Positions 8,597-16,289 of a DNA stretch of 36,212 nucleotides are shown here, piece by piece. The DNA lies in NCBI GenBank assembly GCA_025352565.1, contig JANXTF010000006.1:1-36212 (forward strand), given 5' to 3'. The notes beneath the pieces were generated by a model. The model was given only the letters and a program-made list of their open reading frames with translations, had not been told where the DNA came from and did not search any database. The DNA comes from Rhodospirillales bacterium (GTDB lineage: Bacteria > Pseudomonadota > Alphaproteobacteria > Acetobacterales > Acetobacteraceae). Position 1 is the stretch's first letter. Each line of letters begins with the position of its first letter. Position numbers and translations under genes: made by a program.

Positions 8597-9494
8597 CCCC
8601 CAAAGTCCGGGCGACGAGCCAGCTGAGGAACATGGTCCCCGCGACCATCGCGGTCGCGATGGCGCTCCCGTAGCCCCACAGCGAAAACGAGAAGGATTGC
8701 TGGTAGGCGTAGTAGTTCGTCACCTGGGTCGTGTCGCCCGGCCCTCCGTCGGTCAGGATGAAGATCAGCGGGAAGGCCTTGATGCTGTCGATCAGCCGGA
8801 ACAGCCCCACGACGATCAGGGTCTGGCGAAGATACGGCATGACCACGAAGCGGAACGTCTGCCAACGGCTTGCGCCGTCGATGCGGGCGGCCTCAAGCGG
8901 GGAGCTGGGGATCATCTGCAGCGCTGCCAGCACCATCAGCATCGTGAAGGGGAACCACTCCCACGTCTCCACCACGACGATCGCCCACAGCGCGAGGTGC
9001 GGATTGGTCAGGATCGAAGCGATCGGCATCCCGAGCGCCGCAGCCGCCCTGTGCATGGGGCTGATGTCGACCGTGAAGATCACGCGCCAGATGATGCCGA
9101 CCACGATCGGGGGCAGCACCATGGGAATGAGGAACATCGACCGGGCGAACCGCCTGATAGCCGTTGGCCCGTTCACCAGCATCGCCACGAGCAGGCCCAC
9201 CAGCAGTTGCAGCACGACCGTGCCGGCCGACAGCTTGGCCTGAATCCACACGGAAGTGATGAAGCGCGGGTCATCCCAAAGGCCGACATAGTTCAACGTC
9301 GGATCGCTGAAGTCCCACGCGGAGTCCGGCAGCGTGAGGTTGAGGGGGGTGAGCGACGTGGCGATGAGGTAGATGGTCGGAATGACCGTGATCGCTGCCA
9401 GGATGAGCAGGGCCGGCAGCAACCCACACAGGAGTGCTTGCCGATTCCGCCCGCCGACGCCGCCCCCCCCCGCTCGGACGAGTGCTCTCGTCAA
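8574..9494 (-). CDS. Sugar ABC transporter permease, CUT1 type (MalF-like)
   Basis: The 306-residue permease begins with a hydrophobic helix (ALLCGLLPALLILAAITVIP) and has about six membrane segments. Its EAA loop is EAARIDGASRWQTFRFVVMP. The start is TTG at 9494, which overlaps the binding-protein stop as TTGA. No in-frame ATG occurs before the first helix, so a TTG start is the best reading. It is the partner of the MalG-like permease in the same operon and imports a carbohydrate delivered by the binding protein. Confidence 0.87.
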   Translation of the reverse strand: MTRALVRAGGGGVGGRNRQALLCGLLPALLILAAITVIPTIYLIATSLTPLNLTLPDSAWDFSDPTLNYVGLWDDPRFITSVWIQAKLSAGTVVLQLLVGLLVAMLVNGPTAIRRFARSMFLIPMVLPPIVVGIIWRVIFTVDISPMHRAAAALGMPIASILTNPHLALWAIVVVETWEWFPFTMLMVLAALQMIPSSPLEAARIDGASRWQTFRFVVMPYLRQTLIVVGLFRLIDSIKAFPLIFILTDGGPGDTTQVTNYYAYQQSFSFSLWGYGSAIATAMVAGTMFLSWLVARTLGVADVEVS

Positions 9495-10885
9495 AGCTTG
9501 ACGCCGGCCCGCTTCAGGTCGGCGATCGCATAGGTCTGGGCCAGCTTGAACGACTCGCGCGACTTCATCTGACCCGAGAGGACGCGGCTGATCGCCTGAA
9601 CGATCTGCATGTTCACCTGCGGGAAGACGTTCACCGACCGATATGCCATGTGGCCCTGATCGGCGTATTTCAGCGTGTCGATGAAAATCTGCCCCAGGTC
9701 ATAGCCATTGAACGTCATCTTCTGCTTGTAGAGGGGCGTGGAGATCACCGATTGCCGCGTGATGGAGGCCAGGGCGTGCTGGTTCACAAGCTTGGTCAGG
9801 AATTCCTTCGACATCGACCACTTGATGAACTCCCAGGCGGCGTCCTTGTTTTTGGCGCCCGTCGGTATGCCCCAGGCATGCGAAGCGATCCCGGGGAAGC
9901 GTCCCTTTGGACCTTTCGGAAACAGTCCGAAGCTCGTCGTCTTCGCGACTTGGCTGTCGGGGGCTGCCATAAGGGCGAGCCAGACCTGGTTCAGCGTAGC
10001 GTAGTTCACCCGACCGGCCTTGAGACTTTCCACGACCTGGTCGTAGGTATAGTTCGCCACCCCTTCCGGTCCAAAGTTCGAGAGCAGCCGGGTGAAGAAG
10101 TCGGCTGCTTCCGCCACCTCCGGAGTGTCAAGCGTCGGCATAAGGTCGTCCGGCGGGTTGCGGAACACGTTACCGCCAAAACCCTGAATGAAAGGCACGA
10201 AGCTCCAGCCGTACAGGTTGTCCGTGATGTAGGCCGGGATATTGTCCTTCTTATTGACGATGGCGAGCGTCCGCTCCATTTCGTCGAAAGTATCGGGCAT
10301 CCCGACGCCGGAGGCCTGGAACAGGTCGAAGCGCGACGCACCGGCCATGTTGATGTCGGCGATCCACGGGATGCCGTGCACTACCCCCTTCCGATCGCGC
10401 ATCGGCTTGACCGCGCCAGGAAGGAGGTCGGCGAAGTCCCAGTCGGCCGGCGTCTTCGCCAAGTCGCTGATAAAGGGCTGCAAGGGCGTGAACCAGCCGG
10501 CGCCGATCCAACGGGCGGTATAGATCGCGGTGATGTTCAGGACGTCAAAGGCACTTCCCTTGGTCGACAGTTCCAGGTCGGCGCGCTGGTTGTAGACCGG
10601 GAAGCCCGGCAGGTCGTATGCGACCTTGATGCCGGTCTGCTCCGTAAACTCGCCCAGATGGTTGCTCACGAGTTGGGCATAGGTGGAGTTCCAGCACGAC
10701 ACATTGATCGTGGTGCCGGTGAACGGCTTGAGCTGTGCGAGCACCGCCGGGGCCGGCAGCACCGTGGCTACGGCGGTCGTGGCCGCGAGAGCGCTTTTCA
10801 GAATTTGGCGGCGGTGTAGTTGCGCCGCTCCGTGAAGCAGGTCCGCGGCCGAAGGCTTACCCGTCTCGTCCGTCATTTCATCCAT
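9491..10885 (-). CDS. Sugar ABC transporter substrate-binding protein (family 1), Tat-type signal
   Basis: The 464-residue periplasmic protein has an N-terminal twin-arginine segment RRQILKSALAATTAVATV (about residues 25-42), with likely cleavage after APAVLAQ. The mature part has family-1 features: INVSCWNSTYAQLVSNHLGEF, then GVVHGIPWIADINMAGASRF and AWEFIKWSMSKEFLTKLV. The start is ATG at 10885, or a second ATG three codons later. It captures the substrate for the two downstream permeases. From the neighbouring catabolic genes the ligand could be D-apionate, apiose or a sulfated or glycosylated form, which is inference. It is separated by 131 bp from the ApnO-like gene upstream. Confidence 0.88.
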   Translation of the reverse strand: MDEMTDETGKPSAADLLHGAAQLHRRQILKSALAATTAVATVLPAPAVLAQLKPFTGTTINVSCWNSTYAQLVSNHLGEFTEQTGIKVAYDLPGFPVYNQRADLELSTKGSAFDVLNITAIYTARWIGAGWFTPLQPFISDLAKTPADWDFADLLPGAVKPMRDRKGVVHGIPWIADINMAGASRFDLFQASGVGMPDTFDEMERTLAIVNKKDNIPAYITDNLYGWSFVPFIQGFGGNVFRNPPDDLMPTLDTPEVAEAADFFTRLLSNFGPEGVANYTYDQVVESLKAGRVNYATLNQVWLALMAAPDSQVAKTTSFGLFPKGPKGRFPGIASHAWGIPTGAKNKDAAWEFIKWSMSKEFLTKLVNQHALASITRQSVISTPLYKQKMTFNGYDLGQIFIDTLKYADQGHMAYRSVNVFPQVNMQIVQAISRVLSGQMKSRESFKLAQTYAIADLKRAGVKL

Positions 10886-11016
10886 CCCATCTTGCTGTTT
10901 TGGCGCCCGGCGGAGAACCGTCGGCGATTTACGACTTCAGCGGTCCCACCTCGTCACCGCACGCGCCCAGACCGCCCCGGACGCAGCCTGCGACCTGCAC
11001 CGTCCCGCGCCGCCGG

Positions 11017-11844
11017 TCAGGTGATCCGGCGGATGCTATCGGCGATCTCCGAAAACTCGAACACGCGCTTCCAGTCGTCGCGCATCAGGACGGGCTTGCC
11101 GAACTGGATGGCCTTGTTGCAGGCATCGGAGAACACCCCGTCCGTCTCCTTGAAGATCACGGCTGCCAGAACGTTGAGGTGACCCAGGAGGAAGTCCCGC
11201 GCTGCCTCCGCCGGAACGCCCTGGGCGATCACTTCCTCCATCGCCTCCCGCATCACATCGAGCAACGACGCCACGACGGTTTCCGACAGGCCAGGCTCCA
11301 GCAGGGCCATCTGCCCGACGGTGATCCGATGGGCGCGCATGACGGGCGCGTAGATCGCGCGGGCGATCTCCTCGCCCAGCGAATAGGCGGCTTCCGGCCC
11401 CTGCATCAAGGCGCATACGATATGCTGGCGTGCCGCCTGGCCCCCGAAGAAGTCTCGCTTCGCGTGCATTTCCGTCTCGTCGTTGAAGATCGGCGGGTGG
11501 CAGGGATGCGTGACGAAGTAGGTCAGGTCCTCCCGGACCGGCAGGTGTCCAGCGAAAGGTGCCGCGGCGTCGAGGATCACGACCATCGTTCCGGGGCGCA
11601 GCTTGGGAACGACCTGCGACGACACCTTGCCGATGGCAACGTCCGGAACGGCCAGTATCACGGCGTCCGCGTCACCGATGGCCTCGTCGGGCGGCACGCA
11701 CTCAACGCCGAACGTGCTCCGAAGCAGGGCGCGCCCTGTCTCGCTGACTTCGACGTGGCGGACGGTGAAGCGCGTTCCCTGCAGGTTGGTGGTCAGGCGG
11801 GTTCCCATTTTCCCGCCGGCTCCGAACAAAGCGATGTTCGTCAT
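11017..11844 (-). CDS. apnO: Probable D-apionate oxidoisomerase (6-phosphogluconate-dehydrogenase-like)
   Basis: The 275-residue protein starts at ATG 11844, preceded by GGGAGGGAGAG on the minus strand. The N-terminal Rossmann motif is IALFGAGGKMGTRL (residues 3-16), followed by VILAVPDVAIGKV. The C-terminal all-helical part has the PGDH_C-like pattern THPCHPPIFND, FLLGHLNVLAAVIF and GVFSDACNKAIQFGKPVLM. ApnO enzymes use NAD to oxidise and isomerise D-apionate to 3-oxo-isoapionate, the substrate of OiaK. The co-occurrence with DUF1537 kinase and RuBisCO-like genes supports that role. It is the first gene of the minus-strand transport and oxidation operon and is divergent from the LysR gene. 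A different beta-hydroxyacid dehydrogenase is the alternative. Confidence 0.75.
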   Translation of the reverse strand: MTNIALFGAGGKMGTRLTTNLQGTRFTVRHVEVSETGRALLRSTFGVECVPPDEAIGDADAVILAVPDVAIGKVSSQVVPKLRPGTMVVILDAAAPFAGHLPVREDLTYFVTHPCHPPIFNDETEMHAKRDFFGGQAARQHIVCALMQGPEAAYSLGEEIARAIYAPVMRAHRITVGQMALLEPGLSETVVASLLDVMREAMEEVIAQGVPAEAARDFLLGHLNVLAAVIFKETDGVFSDACNKAIQFGKPVLMRDDWKRVFEFSEIADSIRRIT

Positions 11845-11872
11845 GCGCGCCGCTCTCCCTCCCAATAGGCCT

Positions 11873-11890
11873 GCATATCGTCGCGTATGC
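11873..11890. promoter_or_regulatory. Palindrome in the divergent promoter, candidate LysR operator
   Basis: GCATATCGTCGCGTATGC is an inverted repeat with 5-bp arms (GCATA/TATGC) and an 8-bp centre, a dyad of the LysR-box size. It lies 29-46 bases upstream of the oxidoisomerase start. The 367-bp divergent intergenic region (11845-12211) also holds the regulator's own promoter. The rest of it shows no other clear motif. Confidence 0.45.
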
Positions 11891-12211
11891 TCGACCAGGA
11901 TGTTTAGGTTAGCGCCGGTGCTGGAAACGAGGTAGGGGACTTTATGTCGGGCTACTGTGAGGAAACCTTTGTGTGGGGCGGCAGTCGAAGGGCTGCGCGC
12001 ACCCGGTGGGCCGCTCTGCCCTCCCCTGGCGCCCCGCCCTTGGGCGGCCGGCATCCCGGATGCACGAGAATTTTGCCGATCGCCGCCCGACCCTGGCCTC
12101 GCCTCATGCGACTGCTCGGCAGAAAGTGTCGGCAGAGCTTACCGGCGAAGGCCAGGCGACGGTATCGGTCGTGTGAGGAAGTATGATGACCCGGCGTCGG
12201 AGCGGAACGTG

Positions 12212-13126
12212 ATGTCGAAGAGGCCGTCACTCAACGCGCTTCGCGCCTTTGAGGCGACCGTGCGGCTACGCAGCATGTCGGCGGCCGCAGAGGAACTGCT
12301 CGTGACGCATGGAGCGGTGAGCCGTCACGCCAAGAGCCTCGAGACGATGTTTGGCGTGCCCCTGCTCGACCGCAGCAGCCGAACGATCCGGGCGACCCCG
12401 GATGGCGAGCACTTGGCGCAGGACCTGTCGCGCGCCTTCACCATCATCACGACCAGCCTCGAACGGTTGCAGCCCGGTCCTTTGACACTGTCCTGCTCCT
12501 CCACGATCATGATGAACTGGCTGATCCCGCGCATCGCGGCCTTCCACAGCGCGCATCCCGACGTGGAACTTCGGCTAAACATCAACTATGGGCGGGTTGA
12601 CTTCGTCCATGACGAGATCAGCGTCGCCATCCGGAACAGCATGATTCCGCCTCCCAAGGATGTCGTGATCAGCCCCTTGCTCGACGAATGGGTCGGCCCC
12701 GTCTGTTCGCCCGAATATCTCGCGGCGAGCGGCATCGAACGACCGCGCGACCTCGGGCGTTGCATCCTGCTGTCCAGCAAGACGCGCGCGGACGGATGGG
12801 ACACCTGGATGACCATACAGCCGCATGGTCCGTTCAAGCTGCCGCATCTGACCCAATACGAGCACTTCTACCTCCAGATACAGGCAGCCATTTGCGACCT
12901 GGGCGTCGCGATGGCGCCGAAGTTTCTGGTGCAGGACTATGTCCAGTCGGGTAAGCTCGTGGCGCCATTCGGCTTCGTTGCCGGCGCCCACAAGTTGGTC
13001 CTTTGGGTGTCCCCCCATCTCCGCACCCGGCCCGACACCCGCGCCCTCGTGGATTGGCTCACGGCTGAGTTCCGCAGGTCCGCCAAAGGTGACCCGGCTC
13101 TCGCCGGTCCGCGGTCCAGAAGGTGA
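12212..13126 (+). CDS. LysR-family transcriptional regulator (GcvA-like)
   Basis: The 304-residue protein starts at ATG 12212, chosen because SLNALRAFEATVRLRSMS is the standard LysR N-terminus. An in-frame extension upstream has no homologous character. The winged helix-turn-helix covers residues 5-62 with SMSAAAEELLVTHGAVSRHA as the HTH. The effector domain begins near residue 90 (GPLTLSCSSTIMMNWLIPRI), and PHLTQYEHFYLQIQAAICDL followed by GVAMAPKFLV is typical of the GcvA/AmpR branch. It is divergent from the oxidoisomerase-transporter operon, so it most likely controls the apionate-type genes in response to a pathway sugar acid. The effector is inferred. Confidence 0.85.
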   Translation: MSKRPSLNALRAFEATVRLRSMSAAAEELLVTHGAVSRHAKSLETMFGVPLLDRSSRTIRATPDGEHLAQDLSRAFTIITTSLERLQPGPLTLSCSSTIMMNWLIPRIAAFHSAHPDVELRLNINYGRVDFVHDEISVAIRNSMIPPPKDVVISPLLDEWVGPVCSPEYLAASGIERPRDLGRCILLSSKTRADGWDTWMTIQPHGPFKLPHLTQYEHFYLQIQAAICDLGVAMAPKFLVQDYVQSGKLVAPFGFVAGAHKLVLWVSPHLRTRPDTRALVDWLTAEFRRSAKGDPALAGPRSRR

Positions 13127-13315
13127 CCGCTGCTCACACCAAGCTGCGGAAATCTCGGGTTACCCCAGTCGCGGCGATTGGTTATCGACGCAGCCATGCT
13201 GTTCGGGCGTGCTGCAGCGGGCATAAGGCAGGCTCCTTCGGTGCGGGTCCGCATGCCAGACCGCCCGCAGCGCGATAACCCACAGGCCCGAGACGGCCTG
13301 GCAAAGGAGGCGAAC

Positions 13316-13714
13316 ATGCTAAAGGCGGTTGTGGCCCACTCTGACAAGGGCCGGGTCGTGGTGATGGATTCGATCACAAAGGTCACGGCCGAGGACAAGG
13401 GGTCCCATGTCGTGTCTGCCTCCCACGGCGGCGTCAGCTCGGGTGAGTTCGCGATGGAGGTTCCGCTCTCGAGCGTCTTCTTCAATGACGCGGGCGTCGG
13501 CAAGGAGGGCGCAGGCAAGGCCGCGCTGGAGATGCTCGACCAGCGTGGCGTCGCCGCCGGCACCGTCAGCCATGAAACCGCGCGGATCGGCGACAGCCAG
13601 GACATGTGGGACAACGGCGTGATAAGCCACGTGAACAGGGCTGCCCGCGACCTCGGCCTGGTGCCGGGTGTCATGTTGAAGTCAGCACTGCTGAGAATGC
13701 TCGCCATCGATTAG
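13316..13714 (+). CDS. Conserved small protein of unknown function
   Basis: The 132-residue protein has a strong ribosome site, AAAGGAGG at 13303-13310, which fixes the ATG at 13316. It is a single compact domain without signal peptide or membrane segment. Conserved-looking blocks are VVMDSITKVTAEDKGSHVV, SASHGGVSSGEFA, VFFNDAGVGKEGAG and SHETARIGDSQDMWDNGVIS. I recall similar uncharacterised proteins in other Proteobacteria and Actinobacteria but know no function. The histidine and aspartate within glycine-rich loops would suit a small enzyme or ligand-binding protein. It lies between the LysR gene and a convergent NitT/TauT-type transporter and may belong with either. No function is assigned. 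Confidence 0.8.
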   Translation: MLKAVVAHSDKGRVVVMDSITKVTAEDKGSHVVSASHGGVSSGEFAMEVPLSSVFFNDAGVGKEGAGKAALEMLDQRGVAAGTVSHETARIGDSQDMWDNGVISHVNRAARDLGLVPGVMLKSALLRMLAID

Positions 13715-13720
13715 GGCGTG

Positions 13721-13734
13721 CCCTCATTTGAGGG
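13721..13734. terminator. Short hairpin after the small gene
   Basis: CCCTCATTTGAGGG is a perfect inverted repeat starting 7 bases after the stop of the small unknown gene and before the convergent ABC operon. No U-tract follows, so it is only a candidate terminator. Confidence 0.3.
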
Positions 13735-13981
13735 ATTGAAATGACCGCCGACGCGGTAGTCGCGGTTACGTTTGGACGGATGGGCTGGCTGGTCTGCATC
13801 GGGAGCCCCCATCTCGCTGCGCGCTCATCGGTCAGCGGAAAGAACGGCGGGCTATGGCGCGCGCCGCGAACGGCTCGTCCCGGTGGCGGTGGGACCGGCT
13901 CCTGAGCCCGGCTTCAGGCACCTGGACCGCGCAATGCTCCCCTTGGGCTGGCAGCCAGGACAGGGTTTTAGGCGGTGGGAC

Positions 13982-14752
13982 CTAGGCCGAGGGCGCAAAC
14001 CGGCGGCTGAGGCGGAGTATGGCGGTATTGGATGCGATGGCGAAGACCACGATGACGAGAACGATGGTGGTGGAGAGCTTCACGTTGTTCTGAGCCAGGC
14101 CGCTTACGAGCAGGAAGCCGAGGCCGCGCTGTGAGGAGAACATCTCGCCGATCAACACGCCCAGTAGGCTGAGGGAGAAGCCCAGGCGGAGGCCTGCGAC
14201 GATCTGTGGAACGCAGGCCGGGACCAGCACCCAGCGCATGGTCTGCGCCGGGGAGAGGCGGAGCGCGCGCGCCGTGCGTGGCAGGACGGGCGGAAGGGTC
14301 TTGATGGCGGCCACTGTGAAAAGCGTCACGGGAACCAGGCCGTGCATGACGCCGAAGGCGACCTTGGCGCCGATGCCGAGACCGAAGACGAGCAGGACCA
14401 CGGGATAGAGCGTGACTTTTGGGATAGTGTAGAAGCCGGCCAAAAGGGGCTCGGCGACGTCTCCGGCGAAGCGGCGCAGGCCGAGCACGAGGCCGAGCAG
14501 CAGGCCAGCCACGGCGGAGAGGCTGAAGGCCATGGCGAAGGCGCCGGCGGTGGCGCCGACGCTTTCCCAGAAGCGGCTGGTGAGGAGGAGTTGGCCGGCA
14601 TAGGCGAAGGTGGCGGCCGGCCCGGTGACGGCGACTCCGTCGGTCCAGCTGCCGACGGCCTGCCAGAGCAGGAGGGCGGTGGCGGTCAGCAGCAGTGGGT
14701 CGAGCAGACCGGTCCGTTGGAGGCGCGCTGTGGGGGTGGAGAAGGCGCTCAT
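13982..14752 (-). CDS. ABC transporter permease, NitT/TauT type
   Basis: The 256-residue inner-membrane permease of the SsuC/TauC family has about six hydrophobic helices, beginning with LLDPLLLTATALLLWQAVGS. The cytoplasmic loop LPRTARALRLSPAQTMRWVL is the EAA-type coupling segment, followed by VPQIVAGLRLGFSLSLLGVL. It overlaps the upstream permease by 4 bp (ATGA) and is the last gene of a four-gene operon. The two permeases are different proteins and should form a heterodimeric channel. Confidence 0.87.
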   Translation of the reverse strand: MSAFSTPTARLQRTGLLDPLLLTATALLLWQAVGSWTDGVAVTGPAATFAYAGQLLLTSRFWESVGATAGAFAMAFSLSAVAGLLLGLVLGLRRFAGDVAEPLLAGFYTIPKVTLYPVVLLVFGLGIGAKVAFGVMHGLVPVTLFTVAAIKTLPPVLPRTARALRLSPAQTMRWVLVPACVPQIVAGLRLGFSLSLLGVLIGEMFSSQRGLGFLLVSGLAQNNVKLSTTIVLVIVVFAIASNTAILRLSRRFAPSA

Positions 14753-15510
14753 CCGGGCTGGCGGCGGCGGGCGAGCCGACCTTCCCAGACGTAAAGCAGG
14801 CCGTTGGCTGTCATGGCGACCAGCAATACAAAGAGCATCAGCCCGTACATCGCGCTGTTGTCGAAGCTCTGGTAGGCGAATGAGATCGCGTAGCCGAGCC
14901 CGCTGCCGGAGAGGATGAACTCGCCGGCGATGACGCCGATCAGGGCATAGCTGAGCGCGAGTTTCACGCCGCCGAAGAGCGCCGGGGCGGCGGCCGGGAG
15001 GACCACGTTGAGCAAGGTCCGGACCGGGCCGAGGCGCTGAACCCGCGCGACCCGCCGCAGCACGGGGGCCACGCTGTCGAGTCCGGCGAGCGTGCTGACG
15101 ACCATGGCTGGCGTGGCGGACATGACGCCCAGCAGGACGAGCGGGGCCATGCTGAGGCCAAGAAGAGCCACGAGGAGCGGATAGAAGACGAAAGTCGGGA
15201 CGGAATAGTAGGAGGCGAGCACAGGATCGATGGCGCGGCGCAGCCGGGGCAGGTCATGGATGAGGGCGCCCATCAGGATGCCGAGCGCAACAGAGAGGGC
15301 GAAGGCGGCGCCGACGGTGGAGAAGGTGCGGAACATGGCCTCCGTCGCGTCGCCGGAGGCGAGCACGGTCATCATGGCGGCGACCATCTCGCTGGGCGGG
15401 AGAATTGACATGGCGTTGACGATGCCCGTTCGGCAGAGCAGCTCCAGCAGCATGACGAGGCTGGCCACGAGCAGGACGCGGACGCCAAAAACGGCAGCGG
15501 ACCTGCTCAT
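14749..15510 (-). CDS. ABC transporter permease, NitT/TauT type
   Basis: The 253-residue permease starts at ATG 15510, which overlaps the ATPase stop as ATGA. A longer in-frame extension upstream runs inside the ATPase gene and is rejected. The first helix is VLLVASLVMLLELLC, and the coupling loop is APVLRRVARVQRLGPVRTLL followed by AAAPALFGGVKLALSYALIG. It is the third gene of the operon and pairs with the next permease to form the channel. Confidence 0.87.
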   Translation of the reverse strand: MSRSAAVFGVRVLLVASLVMLLELLCRTGIVNAMSILPPSEMVAAMMTVLASGDATEAMFRTFSTVGAAFALSVALGILMGALIHDLPRLRRAIDPVLASYYSVPTFVFYPLLVALLGLSMAPLVLLGVMSATPAMVVSTLAGLDSVAPVLRRVARVQRLGPVRTLLNVVLPAAAPALFGGVKLALSYALIGVIAGEFILSGSGLGYAISFAYQSFDNSAMYGLMLFVLLVAMTANGLLYVWEGRLARRRQPG

Positions 15511-16289
15511 ATGGACCGTCCCATGGCACGCATGGATTCGGCGCGCAGCGAGGTCCAGAGGCGTGCGGTGAGTTCGCCGAAATGCGGGTCCGAGACGACG
15601 CGGCTGTCGCGGTCGCGGGGCCAGCCTGTTTCGACGAGGTCGATGAAACGGCCGGGGCGGGCGGACATGACGCCGACGCGATCGGACAGCATCGCCGCCT
15701 CGTCGAGGGCGTGGGTGATGAGCAGGACGGTGGTGCCGGTTTCGCGCCAAAGGCGGAGCAACTCGTCACCCATGAGTAGCCTGGTCTGCTGGTCAAGCGC
15801 GCCGAAGGGTTCGTCGAGCAGGATCAGGCGGGGTTTCTGCACGAGGGTGCGGGCGATGCAGACGCGCTGGCGCATGCCGCCGGAGAGCTGGGCGGGGTAG
15901 TGCGCGGAGAACTGGGCGAGGCCCATGAAGTGAATGGCGTGCTCGATGCGGCTGTGGATCTCGGCCTGCGGAAGTACGGCGCGGCGCAGGCCGAATCCGA
16001 CATTGTCGCGGACGGTGAGCCAGGGGAAGCTCGAGTCTTCCTGGAAGACGACACCGACGCCTTCTGGCACCTCGCCGAGTACGGGTCGGCCCTCGAACCT
16101 GACGCTGCCTTCGGTAGGCCGGCCGAGACCGGCGAGGACGTCGAGCAGGGTTGATTTGCCGCAGCCGGAAGGGCCGACGACGGAGAAGAACTCACCCTCG
16201 GCGAGGTCGAGGTCGATGGGGCCGAGGGCGTGGACCGGCTGTTTGCCGCCAAAGCGTCTGACTACGCCGCGCAGGGTGGCGTGGGGCAT
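15507..16289 (-). CDS. ABC transporter ATPase, NitT/TauT type
   Basis: The 260-residue ATP-binding subunit has Walker A GPSGCGKST near residue 39 and a Q-loop at VVFQEDSSFPWLTVRDNV. The signature is LSGGMRQRV, Walker B with the catalytic glutamate is RLILLDEPFGALD, and the H-loop is LLITHALDEA. The length is normal for SsuB/TauB proteins. It energises uptake through the two downstream permeases. Its start overlaps the binding-protein stop by one base (TGATG) and its stop overlaps the permease start by 4 bp, so translation is coupled. Confidence 0.92.
   Translation of the reverse strand: MPHATLRGVVRRFGGKQPVHALGPIDLDLAEGEFFSVVGPSGCGKSTLLDVLAGLGRPTEGSVRFEGRPVLGEVPEGVGVVFQEDSSFPWLTVRDNVGFGLRRAVLPQAEIHSRIEHAIHFMGLAQFSAHYPAQLSGGMRQRVCIARTLVQKPRLILLDEPFGALDQQTRLLMGDELLRLWRETGTTVLLITHALDEAAMLSDRVGVMSARPGRFIDLVETGWPRDRDSRVVSDPHFGELTARLWTSLRAESMRAMGRSI

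Noticed and set aside
11957-12211. N-terminal extension of the LysR protein
   Set aside because: The open frame continues 85 codons upstream, but the LysR family starts at the MSKRPSLNALRAFE segment and the extra part is Pro/Arg-rich intergenic sequence.
13772-14134. 120-codon + strand frame before the NitT/TauT permease gene
   Set aside because: Its second half lies antisense to the permease and it lacks any motif or ribosome site.
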